Source: Rhipicephalus microplus
Lineage: Eukaryota; Arthropoda; Arachnida; Ixodida; Ixodidae
Reading direction: 5' to 3'
DNA length: 64,000 nt
Assembly: GCF_043290135.1 (NCBI RefSeq)
Contig: NW_027464603.1
Location: 2,519,501 to 2,583,500, forward strand
The position numbers and the translations under genes are program-made. Numbering within the stretch: position 1 is the stretch's first letter; each line of letters begins with the position of its first letter. Below the pieces are notes generated by a model. That model worked only from the letters and a program-made list of their open reading frames with translations, did no database searches and had not been told where the DNA came from. Below are positions 1 to 11,500 of this stretch, in pieces.

Positions 1-880
1 CTCCACAACTAGAAACTCCACAAATACGAACCCCACGAATACGAACCCCGCAACTAGAAGCTCCAAAACTAGAAACTCCACAACTAGAAACACCACAACT
101 AGAGACTCCACAACTAGAAACTCCACAACTACGAACCTCACAACTAGAAACTCCACAACTAGAAACTCCACAACTTGGGACTTCGCAACTAGAAACTCAA
201 CAAATAGAAACTCCACAACTAGAAACTCCGCAACTAGAAACTCCACAGCCAGAAAATCCAAAACTTGAGACTTCGCAACTAGAAAGTCGGCAACTAGAAA
301 CTCCACAACTAGAAACTCCACAACTAAAAACTCCACAAATTGAAACACCACAACTAGATACTCCACAACTAGAAACTCCACAACTAGAAACTCCACAACT
401 AAAAACTCCGCAACTAGAAACTCCACTACTAGAAACTTCACAACTAGAGACTTCATATCTTGAAACACCACAACTACATACTCCACAACTACAAATTCCA
501 CATCTAGAAACTCCAAATTTAGAAACTCCGCCACTAGAAACTCCGCAACTAGAGACTCTATAACTAGGAACTCCACAACTACAAACTCCACAACTAGAAA
601 CTCCACAACCGGAAACTCCGCAGCTAGAAACTCCGCAACTAGAAACTCCACAACTAGAAATTCCACAACCAGAGACTCAACAACTTGAGACTCCACAACT
701 AAAAACTCCACAACTAGAAACTCCACAACTAGAAACTCAACAACTAGAAACCCTGCAAATAGAAACTCCACAACTAGAAACTCCACAACTTGAAACTCCA
801 CAACTAGAAACTCCGCAACTAGAAACTCCACAGCTAGAAACTCGACAACTTGAGACTTCGCAACTAGAAACTCGGCAACT
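1..880. repeat. diverged satellite units upstream of first landmark
   Basis: This stretch contains only 15 bp units and no CAATTG landmark. It includes recognisable sub-blocks that recur elsewhere, such as the CACAACTTGGGACTTCGC unit near 170-185, the TTCATATCTTGAAACACC stretch near 450-470, and the CTCTATAACTAGG stretch near 555-570. The same series of variants is seen again near 27060-27500 and 61780-62100, so this is the right-hand part of a larger module cut by the window edge. No gene-like signal was seen. Confidence 0.85.
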
Positions 881-1074
881 AGAAACCCAGCAACTAGAAA
901 CTCCACAACTAGGAACTACACACCTATAAATTCCACAACTTGAAACTCCACAACTAGAAACTCCGCAACTAGAAAGTCCACAAATAGAGACTTCACAACT
1001 AGAGACTACGCAACTAAAAACTCCACAGCTAGAAACTCCGCAACTAGAAACTCCGCAACTAGAATCTCCACAAC

Positions 1075-1291
1075 TAGAGAGTCCACAGCTATAAACTCCA
1101 CAACTTGAAACTCTGCAACTCAAAAATCTGCAACTAGAAAATCCCCAACTAGAAACTACACAACTAGAATCTCCGCAACTCGAAACTGCGCAACTACAAA
1201 ATCCACAACTAGAAACTTGACAATTGGGAACTCCGCAACTAGAAAATCTACAACTAGAAACTCGAAAACAAAAAACTCCAACTAGAAACTC
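1075..1291. repeat. landmark block (first of 40 copies)
   Basis: This is a run of about 14 variant units that keeps its order in every copy: GAGAGTCCACAGCTATAAAC, units with CTCTGC, a CCCCAACTAG unit, CGCAACTCGAAACTGCGC, CTACAAAATCC, CTTGACAATTGGG, AAAATCTACAAC, and ACTCGAAAAC. In classes A, A-prime and B a 13 bp unit (CTCCAACTAG or CTTCAACTAG) follows. CAATTG starts at 1221, 3348, 4619, 6746, 7794, 9972, 11842, 13969, 16179, 18390, 20547, 22225, 23181, 24860, 26160, 28122, 29605, 30891, 32539, 33825, 35111, 36412, 39063, 40245, 41383, 43452, 44590, 46659, 47797, 49866, 51003, 52128, 54541, 56610, 57748, 58873, 60851 and 63129. It is CAACTG at 15299 and 17510. No function is known to me; it may simply be old shared ancestry. 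Confidence 0.85.
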
Positions 1292-3465
1292 CACAACTAG
1301 AAACTCCGCAACTAGAAACTCCACAACTAGGCACTTTGTAACTAGAAACTCCACAACTAGACACTCCACAACTAGAAAACTCCGCAACTAGAAACTCCAC
1401 GACTAGACACTCCACAACTTGAGACTCCACAACGACAGACTCCGCAACGAGAAACTCTGCAACTAGAAACTGCACAGCTAGAAACTTGCAACTCGAAACT
1501 CTGCAACTAGAAACTCCGCAACTAGAAACTCCACAGCTACAAACTCCCCAACTTGAAACTCCACAACTAGAGACTCCACAACTAGAAACTCCATGACTAG
1601 AAACTCCAGAATTATAAACTCCACAGCTAGAAACTCCACAACTTGAGACTTTGCAACTAGAAACTCGGCAACTAGAAACTTAACAACTAGAAACTCCACA
1701 ACTAGAAACTTCACAACTAGAAACTCCACAACTTGAAACACCACAACTAGATACTCCGCAACTACAAATTCTACAACTAGAAACTCCACAACTAGAAACT
1801 CCATAACTAGAAACTCCACAACTAGAGACTCCATAACTAGGAACTCCACAACTAGAAACTCCACAGCTACAGACTCCACAACTACAGACTCCACAACTAG
1901 AAACTCCACAGCTAGAGACTCCACAACTAGAAACTCCACAAATACGAACCCCACGAATACGAACCCCGACACTAGAAGCTCCATAACTAGAAACTCCGCA
2001 ACTAGAAACTCCACAACTTGAAACTTCGCAACTAGAAACTCCACAACTAGAAACACCACAACTAGAGACTCCACAACTACAAACTCCACAACTAGAAACT
2101 CCACAACTACGATTCTCACAACTAGAAACTCCACAACTAGAAACTCCACAACTTGGGACTTCGCAACTAGAAACTCCACAACTTGAGACTTCGCAACTAT
2201 AAACTCCACAACTTGAAACTCCGCAACTAGAAACTCCACAACTAGAGAATCCATCACTTGAAACACCACAACTAGATACTCCACAACTACAAATTCCACA
2301 TCTAGAAACTCCAAATTTAGAAACTCCGCAACTAGAAACTCCGCAACTTGAAACTCCACAACTAGAGACTCCATAACTAGGAACTCCACAACTAGAAACT
2401 CCACAACTACAGACTCCACAACTACAAACCCCACAACTAGAAACTCCACAACCGGAAACTCCGCAACTAGAAACTCCGCAACCAGCAACTCCACAACCAG
2501 AGACTCAACAACTAGAGACTCCACAACTAAAAACTCCACAACTAGAAACTCTACAGCTAGAAACTCCACAACTAGAAGCTCCGCAACTAGAAACCCAGCA
2601 ACTAAAACTCCACAACTAGAAACTCCACACCTATGAATTCCACAACTTGAAACTCCACAACTAGAAACTCCACAAATAGAAACTCCACACCTAGAACCTC
2701 CGCAACTAGAAACTCCACAACTAGAAACTCCACAACTAGAAAGTATGCAACTAGAAACTCCGCAAATAGAAACTCCACAACTAGAAACTCCACAGCTAGA
2801 GACTCCATAACTAGGAACTGCACAACTAGAAACTCCACAACTACAGACTCCACAACTACAAACTCCACAACTAGAAACTCCACGACCGGAAACTTCGCAA
2901 CTAGAAACTCCACAACTAGAAACTCCACAAATTGAAACACCACAACTAGATACTCCACAACTACAAACTCCACAACTAGAAACTCCAGTACTAGAAACAC
3001 TGCAACTAGAAACTCCCCAGCTAGAACGTCCGCAACTAGAAACTCTGCAACTAGAAACTCCGCAACTAGAAACTCCACAACTAGAAACTCCACAACTAGA
3101 AACTCCACAACTAGAAACTCCGCAACTAGAGACTCCGCAACTAAAAACTCCACAGCTAGAAACTCCGCAACTAGAAACTCCGCAAATAGAATCTCTACAA
3201 CTACAGAGTCCACAGCTATAAACTCCACAACTTGAAAGTCTGCAACTCGAAACTCTGCAACTAGAAAATCCCCAACTAGAAACTACACAACTAGAATCTC
3301 CGCAACTCGAAACTGCGCAACTACAAAATCCACAACTAGAAACTTGACAATTGGGAACTCCGCAACTAGAAAATCTACAACTAGAAACTCGAAAGCTAAA
3401 AACTTCAACTAGAAACTCCACAACTAGAAACTCGACAACTAGACACTTTGTAACTAGAAACCCCG
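1140..3465. repeat. higher-order repeat with 3398 bp offset, copy 1
   Basis: Landmarks 1221 and 3348 recur at 4619 and 6746, an exact offset of 3398 bp. The match ends in the ACCCCGC unit following the class A landmark (about 3460). There copy 1 continues into CAACTAGAAGCTCC, while copy 2 switches to CCACTAGAAACTCC. The internal 2127 bp landmark spacing is preserved, including one 14 bp unit near 2607 (CAACTAAAACTCCA). Small substitutions separate the copies. Confidence 0.8.
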
Positions 3466-4539
3466 CAACTAGAAGCTCCATAACTAGAAACTCCGCAACT
3501 AGAAATTCCACAACCAGAGACTCAACAACTTGAGACTCCAACTAAAAACTCCACAACTAGAAACTCCACAACTAGAAACTCAACAACTAGAAACCCTGCA
3601 AATAGAAATTCCACAACTAGAAACTCCACAACTAGACACTTCGCAACTAGAAACTCCACAACTAGAAACTCCACAACTACGAACCTCACAACTTGAAACT
3701 CCACAACTAGAAACTCCGCAACTTGAAACTCCACAGCTAGAAACTCCACAACTTGAGACTTCGCAACTAGAAACTCGGCAACTAGAAACTCAACAACTAG
3801 AAACTCCACAACTAGAAACTCCATAACTAGAAACTCCAATTTTTGAAACACCACAACTAGATACTCCACAACTACAAATTCCACAACTAGAAACTCCAAA
3901 TTTAGAAACTCCGCAACTAGAAACTCCGCCACTTGAAACTCCACAACTAGAGACTCCATAACAAGGAACTCCAAAACTAAAAACTCCACAACTACAGACT
4001 CCACAACTACAAACTTCACAACTAGAAACTCCACAACCAGAAACTCCGCAACTAGAAACTCCACAACTGGAAATTCCACAACCAGAGACTCAACAACTAG
4101 AGACTCCACAACTAAAAACTCCACAACTAGAAACTCCACAACTAGAAACTCCACAACTAGAAACTCCGCAACTAGAAACCCAACAACTAGAAACTCCACA
4201 ACTAGGAACTACACACCTATAAATTCCACAACTTGAAACTCCACAACTAGAAACTCAACAACTAGAGACTCCACACCTAGAAACTCCGCAACTAGAAACT
4301 CCACAACAAGAAACTTCACAACTAGAAACTCCGCAACTAGAAACTCCACAGCTAGAACATCCGCCACTAAAAACTCTGCAACTAGAAACTCCGCAACTAG
4401 AAACTCCGCAACTAGAAACTCCACAACTAGAGACTCCGCAACTAGAATCTCCACACCTAGAGAGTCCACAGCTATAAACTCCACAACTCAAAACTCTGCA
4501 ACTCAAAACTCTGCAACTCAAAACTCTGCAGCTAGAAAA

Positions 4540-6863
4540 TCCCCTACTAGAAACTACACAACTAGAATCTCCGCAACTCGAAACTGCGCAACTACAAAAT
4601 CCACAACTAGAAACTTGACAATTGGGAACTCCGCAACTAGAAAATCTACAACTAGAAACTCGAAAACTAAAAACTCCAACTAGAAACTCCACAACTAGAA
4701 ACTCCACAACTAGAAACTCCACAACTAGACACTTTGTAACTAGAAACTCCACAACTAGACACTCCACAACTAGAAAACTCCGCAACTAGAAACTCCACGA
4801 CTAGACACTCCACAACTTGAGACTCCACAACGACAGACTCCGCAACGAGAAACTCTGCAACTAGAAACTGCACAGCTAGAAACTTGCAACTAGAAACACT
4901 GCAACTAGAAACTCCGCAACTAGAAACTCCACAGCTACAAACTCCCCAACTTGAAACTCCACAACTATAGACTCCACAACTAGAAACTCCATGACTAGAA
5001 ACTCCAGAATTATAAACTCCACAGCTAGAAACTCCACAACTTGAGACTTTGCAACTAGAAACTCGGCAACTAGAAACTTAACAACTAGAAACTCCACAAC
5101 TAGAAACTTCACAACTAGAAACTCCACAACTTGAAACACCACAACTAGATACTCCGCAACTACAAATTCTACAACTAGAAACTCCACAACTAGAAACTCC
5201 ATAACTAGAAACTCCACAACTAGAGACTCCATAACTAGGAACTCCACAACTAGAAACTCCACAGCTACAGACTCCACAACTACAGACTCCACAACTAGAA
5301 ACTCCACAGCTAGAGACTCCACAACTAGAAACTCCACAAATACGAACCCCACGAATACGAACCCCGACACTAGAAGCTCCATAACTAGAAACTCCGCAAC
5401 TAGAAACTCCACAACTTGAAACTTCGCAACTAGAAACTCCACAACTAGAAACACCACAACTAGAGACTCCACAACTACAAACTCCACAACTAGAAACTCC
5501 ACAACTACGATTCTCACAACTAGAAACTCCACAACTAGAAACTCCACAACTTGGGACTTCGCAACTAGAAACTCCACAACTTGAGACTTCGCAACTAAAA
5601 ACTCCGCAACTTGAAACTCCGCAACTAGAAACTCCACAACTAGAGAATCCATCACTTGAAACACCACAACTAGATACTCCACAACTACAAATTCCACATC
5701 TAGAAACTCCAAATTTAGAAACTCCGCAACTAGAAACTCCGCAACTTGAAACTCCACAACTAGAGACTCCATAACTAGGAACTCCACAACTAGAAACTCC
5801 ACAACTACAGACTCCACAACTACAAACCCCACAACTAGAAACTCCACAACCGGAAACTCCGCAACTAGAAACTCCGCAACCAGAAACTCCACAACCAGAG
5901 ACTCAACAACTAGAGACTCCACAACTAAAAACTCCACAACTAGAAACTCTACAACTAGAAACTCCACAACTAGAAACTCCGCAACTAGAAACCCAGCAAC
6001 TAAAACTCCACAACTAGAAACTCCACACCTATGAATTCCACAACTTGAAACTCCACAACTAGAAACTCCACAACTAGAAACTCCACACCTAGAAACTCCG
6101 CAACTAGAAACTCCACAACTAGAAACTCCACAACTAGAAAGTATGCAACTAGAAACTCCGCAAATAGAAACTCCACAACTAGAAACTCCACAGCTAGAGA
6201 CTCCATAACTAGGAACTGCACAACTAGAAACTCCACAACTACAGACTCCACAACTACAAACTCCACAACTAGAAACTCCACGACCGGAAACTTCGCAACT
6301 AGAAACTCCACAACTAGAAACTCCACAAATTGAAACACCACAACTAGATACTCCACAACTACAAACTCCACAACTAGAAACTCCACAACTAGAAACTCTG
6401 CAACTAGAAACTCCCCAGCTAGAACGTCCGCAACTAGAAACTCTGCAACTAGAAACTCCGCAACTAGAAACTCCACAACTAGAAACTCCACAACTAGAAA
6501 CTCCACAACTAGAAACTCCGCAACTAGAGACTCCGCAACTAAAAACTCCACAGCTAGAAACTCCGCAACTAGAAACTCCGCAACTAGAATCTCTACAACT
6601 AGAGAGTCCACAGCTATAAACTCCACAACTTGAAACTCTGCAACTCGAAACTCTGCAACTAGAAAATCCCCAACTAGAAACTACGCAACTAGAATCTCCG
6701 CAACTCGAAACTGCGCAACTACAAAATCCACAACTAGAAACTTGACAATTGGGAACTCCGCAACTAGAAAATCTACAACTAGAAACTCGAAAACTAAAAA
6801 CTTCAACTAGAAACTCCACAACTAGAAACTCGAACACTAGACACTTTGTAACTAGAAACCCCG
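4540..6863. repeat. higher-order repeat with 3398 bp offset, copy 2
   Basis: This is the second copy of about 1140-3465. The class B landmark is at 4619 and the class A landmark at 6746. The right boundary near 6858 is a recombination-like junction: the class A module is cut short and joins directly into units ending in CTAGACACTTCGC. The next landmark at 7794 therefore comes after only 1048 bp. Confidence 0.78.
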
Positions 6864-7659
6864 CCACTAGAAACTCCACAACTAGACACTTCGCAACTAG
6901 AAACTCCACAACTAGAAACTCCACAACTACGAACCTCACAACTTGAAACTCCACAACTAGAAACTCCGCAACTTGAAACTCCACAGCTAGAAACTCCACA
7001 ACTTGAGACTTCGCAACTAGAAACTCGGCAACTGGAAACTCAACAACTAGAAACTCCACAACTAGAAATTCCAAAACTAGAAACTCCACATTTTGAAACA
7101 CCACAACTAGATACTCCACAACTACAAATTCCACAACTAGAAACTCCAAATTTAGAAACTCCGCAACTAGAAACTCCGCCACTTGAAACTCCACAACTAG
7201 AGACTCCATAACAAGGAACTCCAAAACTAAAAACTCCACAACTACAGACTCCACAACTACAAACTTCACAACTAGAAACTCCACAACCAGAAACTCCGCA
7301 ACTAGAAACTCCACAACTGGAAATTCCACAACCAGAGACTCAACAACTAGAGACTCCACAACTAAAAACTCCACAACTAGAAACTCCACAACTAGAAACT
7401 CCACAACTAGAAACTCCGCAACTAGAAACCCAACAACTAGAAACTCCACAACTAGGAACTCCGCAACTAGAAACTCCACAGCTAGAACATCCGCCACTAA
7501 AAACTCTGCAACTAGAAACTCCGCAACTAGAAACTCCGCAACTTGAAACTCCACAACTAGAGACTCCGCAACTAGAAATTCCACAGCTAGAAACTCCGCA
7601 ACTAGAGACTCCGCAACTAGAATCTCCACACCTAGAGAGTCCACAGCTATAAACTCCAC
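4876..7659 (-). other. longest satellite-derived open frame, probably not a gene
   Basis: A 927-codon minus-strand frame starts at an ATG made by a CAT variant. It reads VVEFL-type pentapeptides, switches to SSCGV-type pentapeptides, and then returns to VVEFL. The switches occur exactly at 13 and 14 bp units, so one open frame crosses two unrelated reading phases. A selected protein would not be expected to do this. The frame has no signal peptide, recognisable domain or non-repeat terminus. Similar frames of 687, 806 and 445 codons occur at 1478-3541, 12099-14162, 38498-40918, 42788-44125, 45995-47332 and 55946-57283, wherever the same modules occur. Confidence 0.85.
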
Positions 7660-9385
7660 AACTCAAATTTCTGCAACTCAAAACTCTGCAACTCAAAACT
7701 CTGCAACTAGAAAATCCCCTACTAGAAACTACACAACTAGAATCTCCGCAACTCGAAACTGCGCAACTACAAAATCCACAACTAGAAACTTGACAATTGG
7801 GAACTCCGCAACTAGAAAATCTACAACTAGAAACTCGAAAACTGAAAACTCCAACTAGAAACTCCACAACTAGAAACTCCACAACTAGAAACTCCACAAC
7901 TAGACACTTTGTAACTAGAAACTCCACAACTAGACACACCACAACTACAAAACTCCGCAACTAGAAACTCCATGACTAGACACTCCACAACTTGAGACTC
8001 CACAACGACAGACTCCGCAACGAGAAACTCTGCAACTAGAAACTGCACAGCTAGAAACTTGCAACTCGAAACTCTGCAACTAGAAACTCCGCAACTAGAA
8101 ACTCCTCAGCTACAAACTCCCCAACTAGAAACTCCGCAACTAGAGACTCCACAACTAGAAACTCCATGACTAGAAACTCCAGAATTATAAACTCCACAGC
8201 TAGAAACTCCACAACTTGAGACTTTGCAACTAGAAACTCGGCAACTAGAAACTTAACAACTAGAAACTCCACAACTAGAAACTTCACAACTATAAACTCC
8301 ACAACTTGAAACACAACAACTAGATACTCCGCAACTACAAATTCTACAACTAGAAACTCCACAACTAGAGACTCCATAACTAGGAACTCCACAACTAGAA
8401 ACTCCACAGCTACAGACTCCACAACTACAGACTCCACAACTAGAAACTCCACAGCTAGAGACTCCACAACTAGAAACTCCACAAATACGAACCCCACGAA
8501 TACGAACCCCGCAACTAGAAGCTCCATAACTAGAAACTACGCAACTAGAAACTCCACAACTTGAGATTTCGCAACTAGAAACTCCACAACTAGAAACACC
8601 ACAACTAGAGACTCCACAACTAGAAACTCCACAACTACGAACCTCACAACTAGAAACTCCACAACTAGAAACTCCACAACTTGGGACTTCGCAACTAGAA
8701 ACTCCACAAATAGAAACTCCACAGCTAGAAACTCCAAAACTTGAGACTTCGTAACTAGAAAACTAGAAAGTCGGCAACTAGAAACTCCACAACTAGAAAC
8801 TTCACAACTAAAAACTCCACAAATTGAATCATCACAACTAGATACTCCACAACTACAAACTCCACAACTAGAAACTCCACAACTAAAAACTCCGCAACTA
8901 GAAACTCCACTACTAGAAACTTCACAACTAGAGACTTCATATCTTGAAACACCACAACTACATACTCCACAACTACAAATTCCACATCTAGAAACTCCAA
9001 ATTTAGAAACTCCGCAACTAGAAACTCCGCAACTAGAGACTCTATAACTAGGAACTCCACAACTACAAACTCCACAACTAGAAATTCCACAACCAGAGAC
9101 TAAACAACTTGAGACTCCGCAACTAAAAACTCCACAACTAGAAACTCCACAACTAGAAACTCAACAACTAGAAACCCTGCAAATAGAAACTCCACAACTA
9201 GAAACTCCACAACTTGAAACTCCACAACTAGAAACTCCGCAACTAGAAACTCCACAGCTAGAAACTCCACAACTTGAGACTTCGCAACTAGAAACTCGGC
9301 AACTAGAAACTCAACAACTAGAAACTCCGCAACTAGAAACTCCACAACTAGAAACTTCACAACTAGACACTTCGCAACTAGAAAC
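6863..9385. repeat. mixed modules around class B landmark 7794
   Basis: This is tandem 15 bp units throughout. It includes the class B landmark at 7794 with its CACTTTGTAACTAG follow-on and the paired CAACGA units near 8005-8030. A block of CAACTTGGG and CATATCTTGAAAC variants near 8690-8960 resembles 26880-27440. A 1 bp anomaly occurs near 8755-8770 (TCGTAACTAGAAAACTAG), where a unit is shortened. No gene-like element was seen. Confidence 0.75.
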
Positions 9386-10667
9386 TCCACAACTAGAGAC
9401 TCCACTAGAAAACTCCGCAACTAGAAATTCCACAACTACGAACCTCACAACTTGAAACTCCACAACTAGAAATTCCGCAACTAAAAATCCACAGCTAGAA
9501 ACTCCACAACTTGAGACTTCGCAACTTCAAACTCGACAACTAGAAACTCAACAACTAGAAACTCCACAACTAGAAAGTCCACAACTTGAAACACCACAAC
9601 TAGATACTCCACAACTACAAATTGCACAACTAGAAACTCCAAATTTAAAAACTCCGCAACAAGAAACTCCGCAACTTGAAACTCCACAACTAGAGACTCC
9701 ATAACTAGGAACTCCACAACTAGAAACTCCACAACTAGAGACTCCACAACTAGAGACTCCACAACTAAAAACTCCACAGCTAGAAACTCCGCAACTAGAA
9801 ACTCCGCAACTAGAATCTCCACAACTAGAGAGTCCACAGCTATAAACTCCACAACTTGAAACTCTGCAACTCGAAACTCTGCAACTAGAAAATCCCCAAC
9901 TAGAAACTACACAACTAGAATCTCCGCAACTCGAAACTGCTCAACTACAAAATCCACAACTAGAAACTTGACAATTGGGAACTCCGCAACTAGAAAATAT
10001 ACAACTAGAAACTCGAAAACTAAACACTCCAACTAAAAACTCCACAACTAGAAACTCCACAACTAGACACTTTGTAACTAGAAACTCCACAACTAGACGC
10101 TCCACAACTAGAAAACTCCGCAACTAGAAACTCCACCACTAGACACTCCACAACTTGAGACTCCACAACGACAGACTCCGCAACGAGAAACTCTGCAACT
10201 AGTAACTGCAAAGCTACAAACTCCACAACAAGAAACTCCACAACTAGAGACTCCACAACTAGAAACTCCATGACTAGAAACTCCAGAATTAGAAACTCCA
10301 CAGCTAGAAACTCCACAACTTGAGACTTTGCAACTAGAAACTCGGCAACTAGAAACTTAACAACTAGAAACTCCACAACTAGACACTTCACAACTAGAAA
10401 CTCCACAACTTGAAACACCACAACTAGATACTCCGAAACTACAAATTCCACAACTAGAAACTCCACAACTAGAAACTCCATAACTACAAACTCCCCGACT
10501 AGAAACTCAACAACTAGAGACTCCATAACTAGGAACTCCACAACTAGAAACTCCACAGCTACAGACTCCACAACTACAGACTGCACAACTAGAAACTCCT
10601 CAGCTAGAGACTCCACAACTAGAAACTCCACAAATACCAACCCCATGAATACGAACCCCGCAACTAG
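9385..10667. repeat. higher-order block related to 17803-19085, copy 1
   Basis: The class A-prime landmark at 9972 and its surroundings match 18390 at an offset of 8418 bp. Shared private features include AAAATATAC after the landmark and the AAACACTCCAACTAAAAAC 13 bp-unit variant. A three-base deletion (GACTCCACTAGAAAACTCC, about 9398 and 17816) is also shared. The left edge is where the shared CTCCACTAG deletion starts. The right edge is a deletion junction at about 10668 that skips about 400 bp present in the other copy. Confidence 0.75.
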
Positions 10668-11500
10668 ACTCCACAACTAGAAACTTCACAACTAGAGACT
10701 TCATATCTTGAAACACCACAACTAAATACTCCACAACTACAAATTCCACATCTAGAAACTCCAAATTTAGAAACTCCGCAACTAGACTCTATAACTAGGA
10801 ACTCCACAACTACAAACTCCACAACTACAAACTCCACAACCGGAAACTCCGCAGCAAGAAACTCCGCAACTAGAAACTCCACAACTAGAAATTCCACAAC
10901 CAGAGACTCAACAACTTGAGACTCCACAACTAAAATCTCCACAACTAGAAACTCCACAACTAGAAACTCAACAACTAGAAACCCTGCAAATAAAAACTCC
11001 ACAACTAGAAACTCCACAACTTGAAACTCCACAACTAGAAACTCCGCAACTAGAAACTCCACAGCTAGAAACTCCACAACTTGAGACTTCGCAACTAGAA
11101 ACTCGGCAACTAGAAACTCAGCAACTAGAAACTCCACAACTAGAAACTCCACAACTAGAAACTCCACAACTTGAAACACCACAACTAGATACTCCACAAC
11201 TACAAATTCCACAACTAGAAACTCCAAATTTAGAAACTCCGCAACTAGAAACTCCGCAACTTGAAACTCCACAACTGGAGACTCCATAACTAGGAACTCC
11301 ACAACTAGAAACTCCACAACTACGGACTCCACAACTACAAACTTCACAACTAGAAACTCCACAACCAGAAACTCCGCAACTAGAAACTCCACAACTGGAA
11401 ATTCCACAACCAGAGACTCAACAACTAGAGACTCCACAACTAAAAACTCAACAACTCGAAACTCCACAACTAGAAACTCCACAACTAGAAACTCCGCAAC
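10668..11500. repeat. satellite segment between deletion junction 10668 and 10.6 kb block
   Basis: All units are 15 bp variants. The segment shares with about 19510-20100 a private truncation, GCAACTAGACTCTATAAC (about 10784 and 19606), where other modules have a longer version. This confirms that 9385-12000 and 17803-20800 descend from one multi-kb ancestor with later deletions. No gene signal was seen. Confidence 0.7.

Larger units (their letters stand above)
880..4480. repeat. multi-kb higher-order block, copy 1 (offset 10621)
   Basis: This block matches about 11500-15170 at an offset of 10621 bp. Landmarks at 1221 and 3348 pair with 11842 and 13969, and the AGCTATAAAC motif at 1087 pairs with 11708. 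The match starts near the CTAGGAACTACACACC unit (about 905) and runs past the class A landmark at 3348. By about 4200 the offset has become 10620, because of a 1 bp deletion in the second copy near 14370. By about 4470 it is about 10680, because extra units lie in the second copy. Scattered substitutions separate the copies, so this is an older duplication than those at the right of the window. Confidence 0.8.

Noticed and set aside
840..880. CENP-B box-like sequence (TTCG followed by GAAACTCGG)
   Set aside because: The canonical box needs TTCG, then A after four bases, then CGGG. Here the A position is T and CGGG is absent.
1221..1226. CAATTG landmark as a promoter or transposon terminal site
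   Set aside because: It sits inside satellite units with no flanking target duplication, inverted repeat or coding sequence. It is explained by single-base changes in CAACTAG-type units.
737..1387. Keratin-associated, silk or metallothionein-like Cys-Ser-rich protein (SSCGV repeats)
   Set aside because: The composition follows from the reverse complement of the monomer, and the same DNA read one base over gives VVEFL. No signal peptide or conserved end was seen.
4876..7659. Protein-coding genes on the minus strand (VVEFL and SSCGV repeats, up to 927 codons)
   Set aside because: A 15 bp unit leaves two frames open by default. The frames change phase at odd-length units, lack non-repeat termini or domains, and are broken freely by single-base changes in sister copies.
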